DNA from: Pseudomonas oryzihabitans
GTDB taxonomy: Bacteria > Pseudomonadota > Gammaproteobacteria > Pseudomonadales > Pseudomonadaceae
NCBI RefSeq assembly: GCF_007665395.1
Contig: NZ_VDND01000011.1
Span: forward strand, 1 to 57,111
DNA: 57,111 nucleotides
Direction: 5' to 3'
Part shown: in pieces, positions 1-7,558 of the stretch
Layout of the letters: each line of letters begins with the position of its first letter
Position numbering within the stretch: position 1 is the first letter of the stretch
Made by a program: the position numbers and the translations under genes
The notes under the pieces: generated by a model
Told to the model about the DNA's origin: nothing
The model's database searches: none
What the model saw: only the letters and a program-made list of their open reading frames with translations

Positions 1-28
1 CCCATGTGAGAGTAGGTCATCGTCAAGC
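1..28 (+). rRNA. rrf: 5S ribosomal RNA, 3' end only
   Basis: The first 28 bases match the conserved 3' end of pseudomonad 5S rRNA, including the closing strand GTCAAGC that pairs with the 5' end of the molecule. The rest lies outside the window. It shows that the window begins at the end of an rRNA operon reading rightward. The exact last base could be one or two positions further on. Confidence 0.9.
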
Positions 29-41
29 GCCTAACACCCAG

Positions 42-80
42 CACCCCCGCTCAGTTCATTCTGGCGGGGGTGTTGTCTTT
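42..80 (+). terminator. Rho-independent terminator of the rRNA operon
   Basis: A 9 bp perfect stem (CACCCCCGC at 42-50 with GCGGGGGTG at 64-72) and a 13-base loop are followed by TGTCTTT. It sits 14 bases after the 5S end and before birA. A GTG at 70 that could extend birA lies inside this hairpin, which argues for the later ATG. Confidence 0.85.
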
Positions 81-111
81 GGGGCGGAAGAAAGTCGAAC
101 GGAGTTCGGGC

Positions 112-1059
112 ATGCCGTTGCTGCACCTGCTGAGTGATGGAAAGTTCCATTCGGGCGTCGAGCTCGGTGAAGCCTTGGGCGTCTCCAGGAGCGCCATCTG
201 GAAGCGGCTGAAGACGCTCGAAGAAGACTTCGGTGTCGAGGTGTTCAAGGTGCCGGGACGGGGCTACCGCCTGGAAGAGCCGCTGTCGCTGCTCGATGCC
301 GAGCGGATCGCCCGCCAGGGCGGTTGGCCCGTCACGGTCCTGGCGTCCATCGATTCCACCAATGCCGAGGCGCAACGTCGCCTGCAGCAGCAGGAGCCGC
401 CGCCGTTCGCCCTGCTCGCCGAGCACCAGCAGGCCGGCCGTGGCCGCCGGGGCCGCGCCTGGGTCAGCCCCTATGGCAAGAATCTCTATCTCACGTCCGT
501 GGTCGCCAGCCAGGGCGGCATCCAGAAGCTGCAGGCGCTGAGCCTGACCATGGGGCTTGCGGTCATCCGCACCCTGCAGCGGCTGGGCGTGGAGGATGCC
601 TGGTTGAAGTGGCCCAACGATGTCCTGGTCCGGGGTCGCAAGCTGGCCGGCATTCTCATCGAGCTTTCGGGTGATCCTCAGGACAGCTGCCAGGCCATCA
701 TCGGGATCGGCATCAACGTCAACATGCGCCTGGCCGACAACATCGACCAGCCGTGGATCTCCATGGCGGAGGCCCTCGGCGGGCTGCAGGATCGCAATGA
801 AGTCGCCAGTCTGCTGCTGCAGGAGATCGATGGCCTGTGGCAGATTCATCGCCAGGCCGGATTCGCCGCCCTGCGCGATGAGTGGGAGCGTTATCATGGC
901 TGGCAAGGTCGAGCGGTAACCCTGTCTTCGGGGGTTCGCTGTATCCAGGGCACAGTGGAAGGAGTTGCCGAAGATGGGGCTATTCTCATGCGGGTGAACG
1001 GGCAGACGCAGGCGTTCAGTGGTGGCGAATTGAGCCTGAGCCTAGATCATGATTCTTGA
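112..1059 (+). CDS. birA: Biotin-[acetyl-CoA-carboxylase] ligase / biotin operon repressor BirA
   Basis: Bifunctional cytoplasmic enzyme: makes biotinyl-AMP, transfers biotin to the biotin carboxyl carrier protein, and represses biotin genes through its N-terminal helix-turn-helix. The 315 residues fit the family. The HTH lies at about residues 1-55 (LGVSRSAIWKRLKTL), the biotin-binding loop GRGRRGRAW at 109-117, and KWPND further on; a small C-terminal SH3-like domain follows. I chose the ATG at 112 because GGAG lies 7 bases upstream and because the in-frame GTG at 70 falls in the rRNA terminator. Its 3' end overlaps coaX by 11 bases, so the two are translated from one transcript. The order 5S-birA-coaX is typical of several Pseudomonas species. 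Confidence 0.95.
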   Translation: MPLLHLLSDGKFHSGVELGEALGVSRSAIWKRLKTLEEDFGVEVFKVPGRGYRLEEPLSLLDAERIARQGGWPVTVLASIDSTNAEAQRRLQQQEPPPFALLAEHQQAGRGRRGRAWVSPYGKNLYLTSVVASQGGIQKLQALSLTMGLAVIRTLQRLGVEDAWLKWPNDVLVRGRKLAGILIELSGDPQDSCQAIIGIGINVNMRLADNIDQPWISMAEALGGLQDRNEVASLLLQEIDGLWQIHRQAGFAALRDEWERYHGWQGRAVTLSSGVRCIQGTVEGVAEDGAILMRVNGQTQAFSGGELSLSLDHDS

Positions 1060-1801
1060 ACTCGATTGCGGTAACAGCCTGATCAAGTGGCGGCTGCTCG
1101 CCACCGGTGCCGACGTGGTCGCCACCGGTATCGTCGACAGCGACGATGCCTTGGTCGCTGCCCTGTCGCAACCAGATACCCCGCCTGTGGCGGCTTGCCG
1201 GCTGGTAAGCGTCCGCAGTGACGAAGAGACCCAGCAGCTCAAGGAGCGCCTGACCGCCACCTTTGGTATCCCCTGTCACCAGGCCCTGCCGGTGGAGGTA
1301 TGGAACGGTGTGCGCAATGGCTACCGCGATCACCAGCGCCTGGGCATGGATCGCTGGCTGGTGATCCTGGCGGCGGTGCGGCTGGCCGAAGGCAAGGCCT
1401 GCGTGGTCCTCGACCTGGGCACCGCGGTCACCTCGGACCTGGTCGATGCCCAGGGCGAGCATCAGGGAGGGTTCATCTGTCCGGGGATTCCGTTGATGCG
1501 TCGGGAACTGCAGACCCATACCCGCCGTATCCGCTACGATCCACATTGGGCCAGTGGTGAACGCTACGAGGCGCCGGGACGCACGACCATAGAGGCCGTG
1601 GAGCGTGGCTGTCTGTACATGCTCAAGGGTTTCGTCCGTACCCAGTACGAACTGGCTCAGGAGATGTTCGCCGAAGGGTGCGAGGTCTTCCTGACCGGGG
1701 GTGACGCGGAACTGGTCAAACATGTCGTTCCGGGTGCGCGGATCGTGCCCGACATGGTGTTTGCTGGATTGGCTTTGGCGTGTCCGCTCGAGAACGAATG
1801 A
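1049..1801 (+). CDS. coaX: Type III pantothenate kinase CoaX
   Basis: Catalyses the first step of coenzyme A synthesis, ATP-dependent phosphorylation of pantothenate. The 250-residue length and the motifs are those of type III enzymes (ASKHA fold): an N-terminal phosphate-binding stretch with D-CGNS, the central DLGTAVTSDLVD, and the pantothenate-binding GG-ICPG. Type III enzymes are not inhibited by CoA and need a monovalent cation. The start overlaps the end of birA and the stop overlaps the next start (ATGA), so birA, coaX and the following short gene form a translationally coupled operon. Confidence 0.95.
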   Translation: MILELDCGNSLIKWRLLATGADVVATGIVDSDDALVAALSQPDTPPVAACRLVSVRSDEETQQLKERLTATFGIPCHQALPVEVWNGVRNGYRDHQRLGMDRWLVILAAVRLAEGKACVVLDLGTAVTSDLVDAQGEHQGGFICPGIPLMRRELQTHTRRIRYDPHWASGERYEAPGRTTIEAVERGCLYMLKGFVRTQYELAQEMFAEGCEVFLTGGDAELVKHVVPGARIVPDMVFAGLALACPLENE

Positions 1802-1977
1802 TGCGTTGGTTGTTTCTGCTGCTGGTGGTACTGAACGTTTTCTACTACATCTGGCACCAACAACAGGTGCCTTTGCTGGGTAAGGAAATCGCCCCTCTGG
1901 CGTTGTACAAAGGCGAGCGTGAGAACATTCGCCTGTTGAACGAGACGGCATCCGGTGACGCTGTGCGGCGTCAGTGA
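1798..1977 (+). pseudogene. Truncated SPOR-type membrane protein (N-terminal part only)
   Basis: The 59 residues begin MMRWLFLLLVVLNVFYYIW, a single membrane anchor, and continue with the linker that in other pseudomonads leads to a periplasmic peptidoglycan-binding SPOR domain in a protein of about 200 residues encoded right after coaX. Here a TGA stops the frame before any SPOR domain, and no SPOR sequence follows in another frame, because the DUF3301 gene starts 28 bases later. It may still be expressed as a short membrane peptide, since it overlaps coaX by ATGA. Identification as the SPOR homologue rests on the anchor sequence and position. Confidence 0.6.
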
Positions 1978-2005
1978 CGGCGGTACCCTTCGATGAGGAG
2001 CGAAG

Positions 2006-2464
2006 ATGCTGACGCTAGGTAATCTCTGCCTGTTGCTGGGTGCGATCGGCATCGGCCTGTGGTTCTGGCATGGCCGGGGCATCCGCGAGCGGGCCTTGCT
2101 GCTGGCGGAGCAGGAGTGTCGGCGCCGGAAGGTGACGCTGCTCGATGGCGCCGTGGCCTTCTCGCGTCTGCGCTGGCTGGCCGACGCCAAGGGTCGCAAG
2201 CGACTGGCACGGCTTTTCTCCTTCGAATTCACCGTGACCGGCGAGGAGCGGCTCGATGCCTCCCTGGTTCTGTTCGGCAAGACGCTGGCCAAGGTCGAGT
2301 TCGCCCCCTTCGTGGTGGCCGAGGTCGAACGTCCGGCGGCGGATTCGGTGGTGGCTTCGGCCCCGGCCTATCAGGCCAAGCCCGAGCACGGCCAGGTGGT
2401 CTATCTGGACCAGTGGCGGCAGCGCCAGCGTACCGAGACCAGCCGCCGGCAAGAGCCGGAGTAA
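2006..2464 (+). CDS. DUF3301 domain-containing membrane protein
   Basis: The 152-residue protein has an N-terminal transmembrane helix (residues 1-22, LGNLCLLLGAIGIGLWFW) and the family features: the RERALLLAEQEC block, LLDGAVAFSRLRW, RKRLARLFSFEFTVTGEER and a C-terminal VVYLDQWR. These are proteobacterial inner-membrane proteins of unknown function. The start has a good GAGGAG upstream. The C-terminal tail (VASAPAYQAKPEHG) is longer than I expect for the family. The stop codon lies in the loop of the following terminator. It shares the strand with birA-coaX, but a 28-base gap with its own ribosome site allows independent translation. Confidence 0.8.
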   Translation: MLTLGNLCLLLGAIGIGLWFWHGRGIRERALLLAEQECRRRKVTLLDGAVAFSRLRWLADAKGRKRLARLFSFEFTVTGEERLDASLVLFGKTLAKVEFAPFVVAEVERPAADSVVASAPAYQAKPEHGQVVYLDQWRQRQRTETSRRQEPE

Positions 2465-2478
2465 GCTCCGGCGTTTTA
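2455..2478 (+). terminator. Terminator overlapping the end of the DUF3301 gene
   Basis: The 7 bp stem GCCGGAG/CTCCGGC has a four-base loop TAAG that contains the TAA stop codon, followed by GTTTTAT. The last two sense codons of the gene form the left arm, so ribosomes ending translation would cover the hairpin. Confidence 0.65.
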
Positions 2479-2562
2479 TCACTCCCTCTTCCCTTTCGTA
2501 GTGCCGACGATCAGCCCCGGCTGATTCGTTTTGGCTTTCTGCTTCCTGCCATGTGATCCCTG

Positions 2563-3855
2563 ATGTTCAGCCCTCTCGTTACCTTTCCTGCGCTCTATTT
2601 CGCTACGTTGCTGATGTTGGCCGGCTCCGGTCTGTTCACCACCTATATCGGTCTGCGACTGACCGAGCAGGGGGCGGGGGATATGTGGACCGGCGCCCTG
2701 ATGGCGGCCTATTACTTCGGACTGGTGTGTGGCGGCAAGTTCGGCCATCGGCTGATCGCCAGCGTCGGCCATATCCGCTCCTATGTGGCCTGCGCCGGTG
2801 CGGCGACGGTCACGGTGCTCATCCATGCCCTGGTCGATGACCTGAACGTCTGGATCGCGCTGAGATTCGTCATGGGCGTGGTGATGATGAACCAGTACAT
2901 GGTCATCGAGAGCTGGCTCAACGAGCAGGCGGAGAACCACCAGCGCGGCAAGGTGTTCGCCGGCTACATGGTGGCGGTGGACCTGGGCCTGGTGATCGGC
3001 CAGGCGCTGCTGGCCTGGCATCCGCAACTGGATTACAAGCCGCTGCTGCTGGTGGCCATCTGCTTCGCCGCCTGCCTGATTCCGCTGGCCATGACCCGCC
3101 GGGTGCACCCGGCCAAGCTGGTGGCGGCGCCGCTGGAGATCCGTTTCTTCTGGCAGCGGGTGCCCCAGTCGCTGGTGACCATCTTCACCGCGGGGCTGCT
3201 GGTGGGGGGCTTCTATGGCCTGGCGCCGGTATTCGCCAGTCGCAGTGGCCTGGATACGGCGCAATCGAGCTTCTACGTCGGACTGTGCATCGTCGCGGGC
3301 TTCTGTGCCCAGTGGCCGCTCGGCTGGCTGTCGGATCGCCTCGACCGCTGCAAGCTGATCCGCGCCAATGCGGTCCTGCTGTGCCTGGCGGCGGTGCCCC
3401 TCTGGGGGCTGGTCACCTTGCCCTATCCCTGGCTGCTGGCCGCCGGATTCGTCTCGGGCATGCTGCTGTTCACCCTTTATCCACTGGCGACGGCCTTCGC
3501 CAATGACCATGTCGAGCCCGAGCGGCGGGTGGAGTTGTCGGCGATGCTGCTGACCACCTATGGCGTCGGTGCCTGCATCGGACCGCTCCTGGCCGGCGCG
3601 GCCATGCAGCACTTCGGGCCGGGCATGTTCTATGTGCTGACCTCGGCGTATGCGGTGATCCTGATCGTCTTCGTGCAGCCTCGTTTCGTCAGTGGCGAGC
3701 ACCGGCTGGAGGCGGCGCCCCTGCATCACGTGGCGATGCCCGATACGGTGAGTCCGATGGCGGCGGCGCTGGATCCACGGATCGACGAGGTGCCTCAGGA
3801 GCTGGTGGTGGAAGCACCCGCCAGCATCGGGCCGGGCAGCGACAAGACCCGTTGA
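2563..3855 (+). CDS. MFS transporter (YcaD-like)
   Basis: A 430-residue, 12-helix major facilitator with the RLTEQGAGDMWTGALMAAYYFGLVCGGKFG opening typical of the YcaD-like group of uncharacterised exporters; helices run from about residue 5 to 370. The last 60 residues (from FVSGEHRLEAAP) are a hydrophilic cytoplasmic tail rich in Ala, Pro and Val with no family I recognise. The substrate is unknown. It stands alone between the DUF3301 terminator and a convergent gene. Similar proteins are annotated as sugar or drug transporters without experimental support. Confidence 0.85.
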   Translation: MFSPLVTFPALYFATLLMLAGSGLFTTYIGLRLTEQGAGDMWTGALMAAYYFGLVCGGKFGHRLIASVGHIRSYVACAGAATVTVLIHALVDDLNVWIALRFVMGVVMMNQYMVIESWLNEQAENHQRGKVFAGYMVAVDLGLVIGQALLAWHPQLDYKPLLLVAICFAACLIPLAMTRRVHPAKLVAAPLEIRFFWQRVPQSLVTIFTAGLLVGGFYGLAPVFASRSGLDTAQSSFYVGLCIVAGFCAQWPLGWLSDRLDRCKLIRANAVLLCLAAVPLWGLVTLPYPWLLAAGFVSGMLLFTLYPLATAFANDHVEPERRVELSAMLLTTYGVGACIGPLLAGAAMQHFGPGMFYVLTSAYAVILIVFVQPRFVSGEHRLEAAPLHHVAMPDTVSPMAAALDPRIDEVPQELVVEAPASIGPGSDKTR

Positions 3856-3859
3856 GCGA

Positions 3860-3878
3860 GCCCGGCGCAAGGCCGGGC
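3860..3878. terminator. Hairpin between convergent genes
   Basis: A perfect 7 bp stem GCCCGGC/GCCGGGC with loop GCAAG lies 5 bases after the transporter stop and 18 bases before the stop of the opposing gene. There is no T-run on either side, so it may be only a transcript-end stabiliser. Confidence 0.35.
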
Positions 3879-3896
3879 AGGAAGGGGCGGCAAGGC

Positions 3897-4361
3897 TCAG
3901 GCCTGGCGGGTCTGGGCAGCCTCGATCAGGCGGTCGAGGGTCTGGGCCGAGCCGTTTTCGGCGACGAAGCGATCCTGCAGGCGATGCTGTTGGCGTTCGA
4001 TCAGGCGACCCATGGGGCGCTGGCCGGATTCCTCGGCCACTGCGTCATTGCCGAGGCGCTGTTGCTGGTCTTCGATGACCTGACCCAGGGGGCGCAGGCT
4101 GGACTCCTCGGCGATCCGGCGTTCCTGGAGCTGGCGTTGCTGCTGCTTGATGACCTGACCCAGGGGCCGCAGGCTCGATTCCTCGGCGAGGGTGCGGTCT
4201 TGCAGACGCTGTTGCTGCTGCTTGATCAGTTGGCCCAGCGGGCGTTGGCTGGACTCTTCGGCGACCTGGGTGGCCGCGCTCGGGGTGAAGGTGAAGTCCT
4301 GGGCGAAGGTGTTCAGGGCCAGGGCGGTCAGGGCGAAGCCGAAAGCGATACGCAGGTTCAT
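3897..4361 (-). CDS. Secreted protein built of five 25-residue repeats
   Basis: I do not recognise the family. A Sec signal peptide (residues 1-20, cleavage after TFA) is followed by an 11-residue lead-in and then tandem units at 33-57, 58-82, 83-107, 108-132 and a final 22-residue unit at 133-154. The unit pattern is [VLI]AEESSxRPLGQ[VL]I-KQQQ-RLQ-R: an acidic start, a conserved RPLG/RPMG turn and a Gln/Arg-rich amphipathic helix. The last unit has diverged (ENGSAQTLDRLI). Four units are exactly equal in length, with no cysteines. It would be a periplasmic or secreted helical-repeat protein of about 14 kDa. It is transcribed alone, convergent to the upstream transporter. Confidence 0.8.
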   Translation of the reverse strand: MNLRIAFGFALTALALNTFAQDFTFTPSAATQVAEESSQRPLGQLIKQQQQRLQDRTLAEESSLRPLGQVIKQQQRQLQERRIAEESSLRPLGQVIEDQQQRLGNDAVAEESGQRPMGRLIERQQHRLQDRFVAENGSAQTLDRLIEAAQTRQA

Positions 4362-4481
4362 TGTGGTGTCCTCGGGGGAAACTGTTCTGGAGTGAGTTCA
4401 GTATCCGGATGAGGACGGCCAGGAAAAAATAGACTGGCGAGATAGTCACTATCATCGTCGTCGATGACCTGAGCGAAACGC

Positions 4482-5417
4482 CTAGCCTCCCGTCGATGAT
4501 TCCCCTGCATTTCCACGGGTTATCTGGGCATTACCGAACAGCTGGCGCAAAGCCTCGGCATAGTCGCGCGTCCCTATCACCATGCTGTTGGAATGGGTAC
4601 CGCCGGGTACCAGCAACAGGCGCTTGGGCGGGCGTGCCGCGGCGTAGAGGGCTTCGCTGAAGCGCGGCGGGACGTAGCGATCGTCGCTGCCGTGGACGAT
4701 CAGGACCGGCAGGTGGACGTCGGGGATCTTGGCCAGGGAGTCGAATTTCTCCGACATCAGCCAGCGCAGGGGAAAACGGGTGTCGATCACCGCCGAGGCG
4801 GCATCGGCCAGGGTGGTGAAGGTGGATTCGATGATGAGACCGGCCGCGCCAGGGTAGTCGCCGTCCGCATCCCCGTCGCGGGCGATGCGCCAGGCCAGAT
4901 CCACCGCCACGGCGCCGCCCAGGGAGTGGCCGTAGATGTATCTCTTGCTCGCCTCGGGTTGCAGTTTCTGCAACTGCTGCCAGGCGCTGTGGGCATCCTG
5001 ATAGACGCTGCGCTCGGAGGGTAGCTCGCCCGGGCTTTCGCCGAAGCCGCGATAGTCGATGGCCAGCACCGAGTAGCCCAGTTGGCGCAGGGTGGCGATC
5101 CGGCGTACCTGGGCAGTCAGGTTCCAGCGGGTGCCGTGCAGATAGAGCACCGCGGGCGCATCCGGGTGGCGCGAGGGCCACCACCAGGCGTGGAGGTAGT
5201 CGGTGCCGGTCAACCCGCTGCTGACCGGGATGTTGATCTGGCGGACGCCCTCGGGGACGCCGGTGAACCAGCTGGCGTTGCCCGGCTCGATGCTGAACAC
5301 CCATAGCCGTTCCCGATAGGCCAGTTCCGAGCAGCCGTAGGGTACGCCGACGCCCAGCAACAGGGTGACGAAGAGCAGGGGGATCCAGCGACGGCGGAGC
5401 AGGGTGGCGAGCGACAT
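4482..5417 (-). CDS. Alpha/beta hydrolase, membrane-anchored
   Basis: A 311-residue serine hydrolase with an N-terminal hydrophobic anchor (residues 10-28) that places the catalytic domain outside the inner membrane. The oxyanion-region HG is at 94-95, the nucleophile elbow GHSLGG at 163-168 (Ser165), the acid in HGSDD (Asp245/246) and the base His275 in GGTHSN. This layout (HGT, DYRGFGESPG) resembles the ABHD12/13-like and BAAT-type families, whose members are lipases, thioesterases or peptidases. The substrate cannot be told. The PYGC near residue 29 does not meet the lipobox rule. Confidence 0.85.
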   Translation of the reverse strand: MSLATLLRRRWIPLLFVTLLLGVGVPYGCSELAYRERLWVFSIEPGNASWFTGVPEGVRQINIPVSSGLTGTDYLHAWWWPSRHPDAPAVLYLHGTRWNLTAQVRRIATLRQLGYSVLAIDYRGFGESPGELPSERSVYQDAHSAWQQLQKLQPEASKRYIYGHSLGGAVAVDLAWRIARDGDADGDYPGAAGLIIESTFTTLADAASAVIDTRFPLRWLMSEKFDSLAKIPDVHLPVLIVHGSDDRYVPPRFSEALYAAARPPKRLLLVPGGTHSNSMVIGTRDYAEALRQLFGNAQITRGNAGESSTGG

Positions 5418-5539
5418 GGACGTCTCAGCTGCGGGAAGGGGCGGGACAGGGGCGTTCGTCGCCTTGGGCGAACCCCCGCTTCGGTTGCACAGTCATCCCT
5501 AGGACAGCGACCCCAATGACCCCCAACGTGAGGTGAGCC

Positions 5540-6058
5540 ATGAGTGCCACGGCCAAGAAGAGCGATCCCGACCTCTGGGAAAAGGTGAAGAAAGAGATTA
5601 CCGAGGGCGACAAGGGCGGCAAGCCCGGTCAGTGGTCGGCGCGCAAGGCGCAGCTGGCGTCCCAGGAGTACCAGAAACGCGGGGGTGAATACCAGGGCGG
5701 CAAGGCCAAGGACAACCACCTCCAGCAGTGGACCGACGAGAAGTGGGATACCCGCTCCGGCAAGAAGTCCGAGGATACCGGGGAACGCTACCTGCCGGAA
5801 AAAGCCCGGGAGTCGCTGAGCAAGGAAGAGTACGAGCGTACCACCCAGCAGAAGCGCCGTGACACGCGCCGGGGCAAGCAGCATTCCAAGCAGCCCGCCG
5901 ACGTCGCGCGCAAGACGGCGGCCGCGCGCAAGTCGGGTCTGGCCGCGCTCACCAAGGACGAACTGATGAAGCGCGCCGCACGCCGTGAGGTTCGCGGCCG
6001 GTCGCGCATGAAGAAGGACGAACTGGTGCAGGCGTTGCAAAAGGCAGGTGAAAAATGA
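5540..6058 (+). CDS. DUF5872 protein with C-terminal Rho-N-like module
   Basis: A 172-residue, highly charged, presumably nucleic-acid-binding protein. Residues 8-110 carry the DUF5872 pattern (DPDLWEKVKKEITEGDKGGKPGQWSA, then KWDTRSGKK and RYLPEKA). A Lys/Arg-rich linker leads to a C-terminal module at 138-167 (LTKDELMKRAARREVRGRSRM, then KKDELVQAL) of the Rho-N/SAP type. The same module ends the protein at 12213-12614. It overlaps the DUF3140 gene by ATGA, so the pair is one transcriptional unit. Similar small charged proteins in pseudomonads are often stationary-phase or stress induced; that is inference here. Confidence 0.75.
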   Translation: MSATAKKSDPDLWEKVKKEITEGDKGGKPGQWSARKAQLASQEYQKRGGEYQGGKAKDNHLQQWTDEKWDTRSGKKSEDTGERYLPEKARESLSKEEYERTTQQKRRDTRRGKQHSKQPADVARKTAAARKSGLAALTKDELMKRAARREVRGRSRMKKDELVQALQKAGEK

Positions 6059-6453
6059 GCACCAAGAAGGCTTCCAACGACGACAAGAAAGACGCCAAGA
6101 AAGAGGTACGCAGCGAGTTCAAGCAGGTGGTCAACATGACCCCGGGCCAGCTGCGCAAATGGCTCAGCGGTGACACCAGCAAGGGCGTGGGCATGACCAA
6201 GGGTGGCAAGAAGGTCAAGGCCGCCAACGATGGCAAGGCCGTCGGCCACGCCATGGGCGAGCGTATCCTGGAGCTGAAGGGCAAGCGCCAGGCCGAGCTG
6301 GAAGAGGATGACTACAAGGCCATGCGCAAGGTCATCGGCTACGTGCATCGGCACCTCAAGCAACGGCCGGAGGGCGACATCGAGGACTCGCGCTGGCGCA
6401 AGTCGCTGATGAACTGGGGGCATGATCCCTTGCGCGACAAACGCAGTGCCTGA
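6055..6453 (+). CDS. DUF3140 domain-containing protein
   Basis: The 132 residues match the DUF3140 pattern: VRSEFKQVVNMTPGQLRKWL near the start, then the core KAMRKVIGYVHRHLKQRP followed by WRKSLMNWGHDPLRD at the C-terminus. These are small bacterial, and some fungal, proteins of unknown function, probably cytoplasmic; the N-terminus is a Lys/Asp-rich tail. The start codon overlaps the stop of the preceding DUF5872 gene, which suggests both act in the same response, perhaps DNA protection. A strong terminator follows. Confidence 0.8.
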   Translation: MSTKKASNDDKKDAKKEVRSEFKQVVNMTPGQLRKWLSGDTSKGVGMTKGGKKVKAANDGKAVGHAMGERILELKGKRQAELEEDDYKAMRKVIGYVHRHLKQRPEGDIEDSRWRKSLMNWGHDPLRDKRSA

Positions 6454-6461
6454 TCTCGACG

Positions 6462-6490
6462 AACCGCAGCCCAGGCTGCGGTTTTCTTTT
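6462..6490 (+). terminator. Terminator after the DUF5872-DUF3140 pair
   Basis: Stem AACCGCAGCC / GGCTGCGGTT (10 bp, loop of two bases) followed by TTCTTTTT. It starts 9 bases after the DUF3140 stop and closes the two-gene operon. Confidence 0.9.
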
Positions 6491-6611
6491 TGCCAGCAAG
6501 TACTTGGCGAGCTGTGCGGGCGAATTCACAGGCAACTGTGACGGCGCTGGGAGGGCCAGGGGGAGTAGGGTAGCAGCCTATCAATTCGTCTGAGGTTTCG
6601 AGGAGTCGTGC

Positions 6612-7502
6612 ATGTCACCCAGGGATCTGCTGCTGGCGTTGGTCGTCATCCTGGCCTGGGGGGTGAACTTCGTCGTCATCAAGCTCGGCCTGCATGGCGT
6701 GCCGCCGATGTTGCTGGGCGCCTTGCGCTTCTGCCTGGCGGCCTTCCCGGCCATTCTGTTCGTCCGTCGACCCCAGGTGTCCTGGCGGCTGCTGCTGGCC
6801 TACGGCGCGACCATCTCGCTGGGCCAGTTCGCCTTCCTGTTCTCGGCCATGTACGTGGGAATGCCGGCGGGCCTGGCGTCGCTGGTCCTGCAGGCCCAGG
6901 CGTTCTTCACCCTGGCCTTCGCCGCCACCCTGCTGGGAGAACGGGTGCGACGGGCCAGCCTGGTCGGGCTGGCGGTGGCGGCACTGGGCCTGCTGCTGAT
7001 CGGCAGCGAGCACGGGGTGACCATGACCCTGGCCGGTTTCCTGCTGACCCTGGCGGCAGCGGCGATGTGGGGGCTGGGCAACATCGTCACCAAGAAGATC
7101 GGGAAGGTCGACATGCTCGGCCTGGTGGTCTGGGGCAGCCTGATTCCGCCCATTCCCTTTTTCATCCTGTCCTGGCTGCTCGAAGGACCGGAGCGGATGG
7201 CTGCGGCGCTGTCTTCGCTGTCGGGTAATTCCGTCTTCGCCATCGTCTATCTCGCCTTCATCGCGACACTGCTCGGCTATGGCATCTGGAGTCGGCTGCT
7301 GTCGCGCTATCCGGCCGGCCAGGTGGCGCCCTTCTCCCTGCTGGTACCGGTGGTGGGGCTGAGTTCGGCCGCGTTATTGCTGGGTGAGCAGATGACCACC
7401 CAGCAGGAGCTGGGCGGCCTGGCGGTCATGCTCGGCCTGCTGATCAACGTCTTTGGCGGGCGATGGCTGGATGCCCGAGGCAGCGTCTCTCGCAATGCAT
7501 GA
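6612..7502 (+). CDS. EamA-family (DMT) exporter
   Basis: A 296-residue drug/metabolite transporter with ten predicted helices formed by two EamA repeats (about residues 5-137 and 141-288). The second repeat begins TLAAAAMWGLGNIVTKKIG and the protein has the GQFAFLFSAMYVGMPAGLASL segment seen in E. coli EamA, an exporter of O-acetylserine and cysteine. Assignment to that substrate is tentative because DMT exporters change specificity easily. Start chosen at the ATG preceded by GAGGAG 7 bases upstream. The next gene, a DeoR regulator, follows after 56 bases. Confidence 0.8.
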   Translation: MSPRDLLLALVVILAWGVNFVVIKLGLHGVPPMLLGALRFCLAAFPAILFVRRPQVSWRLLLAYGATISLGQFAFLFSAMYVGMPAGLASLVLQAQAFFTLAFAATLLGERVRRASLVGLAVAALGLLLIGSEHGVTMTLAGFLLTLAAAAMWGLGNIVTKKIGKVDMLGLVVWGSLIPPIPFFILSWLLEGPERMAAALSSLSGNSVFAIVYLAFIATLLGYGIWSRLLSRYPAGQVAPFSLLVPVVGLSSAALLLGEQMTTQQELGGLAVMLGLLINVFGGRWLDARGSVSRNA

Positions 7503-7530
7503 TGTTGCACGTTTGTATTCGTTGATGCAT

Positions 7531-7542
7531 GATCAGCTGATC
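7531..7542. promoter_or_regulatory. 12 bp palindrome upstream of the deoR-type gene
   Basis: GATCAGCTGATC is a perfect dyad 17 bases before the start of the DeoR-family regulator. It lies beside two copies of TGCATGAT (7497-7504 and 7525-7532). The arrangement could be an autoregulatory operator; this is inference from position only. Confidence 0.35.
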
Positions 7543-7558
7543 CCCTTGGAGTTTCAGC

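Noticed and set aside
70..111. Longer BirA starting at the GTG at 70
   Set aside because: The start lies within the rRNA terminator hairpin and has no ribosome site; the ATG at 112 has GGAG and matches the family's N-terminus.
2479..3870. Long open frame antisense to the MFS transporter (463 codons), and similar long antisense frames over birA, pitA, betT and others
   Set aside because: These are Arg/His/Gln-rich products of high GC third-codon positions opposite real genes, with no domain, no ribosome site and no family resemblance.
4482..5417. Lipoprotein signal in the alpha/beta hydrolase
   Set aside because: The Cys at 29 is preceded by PYG, which does not fit the lipobox; a simple membrane anchor is more likely.
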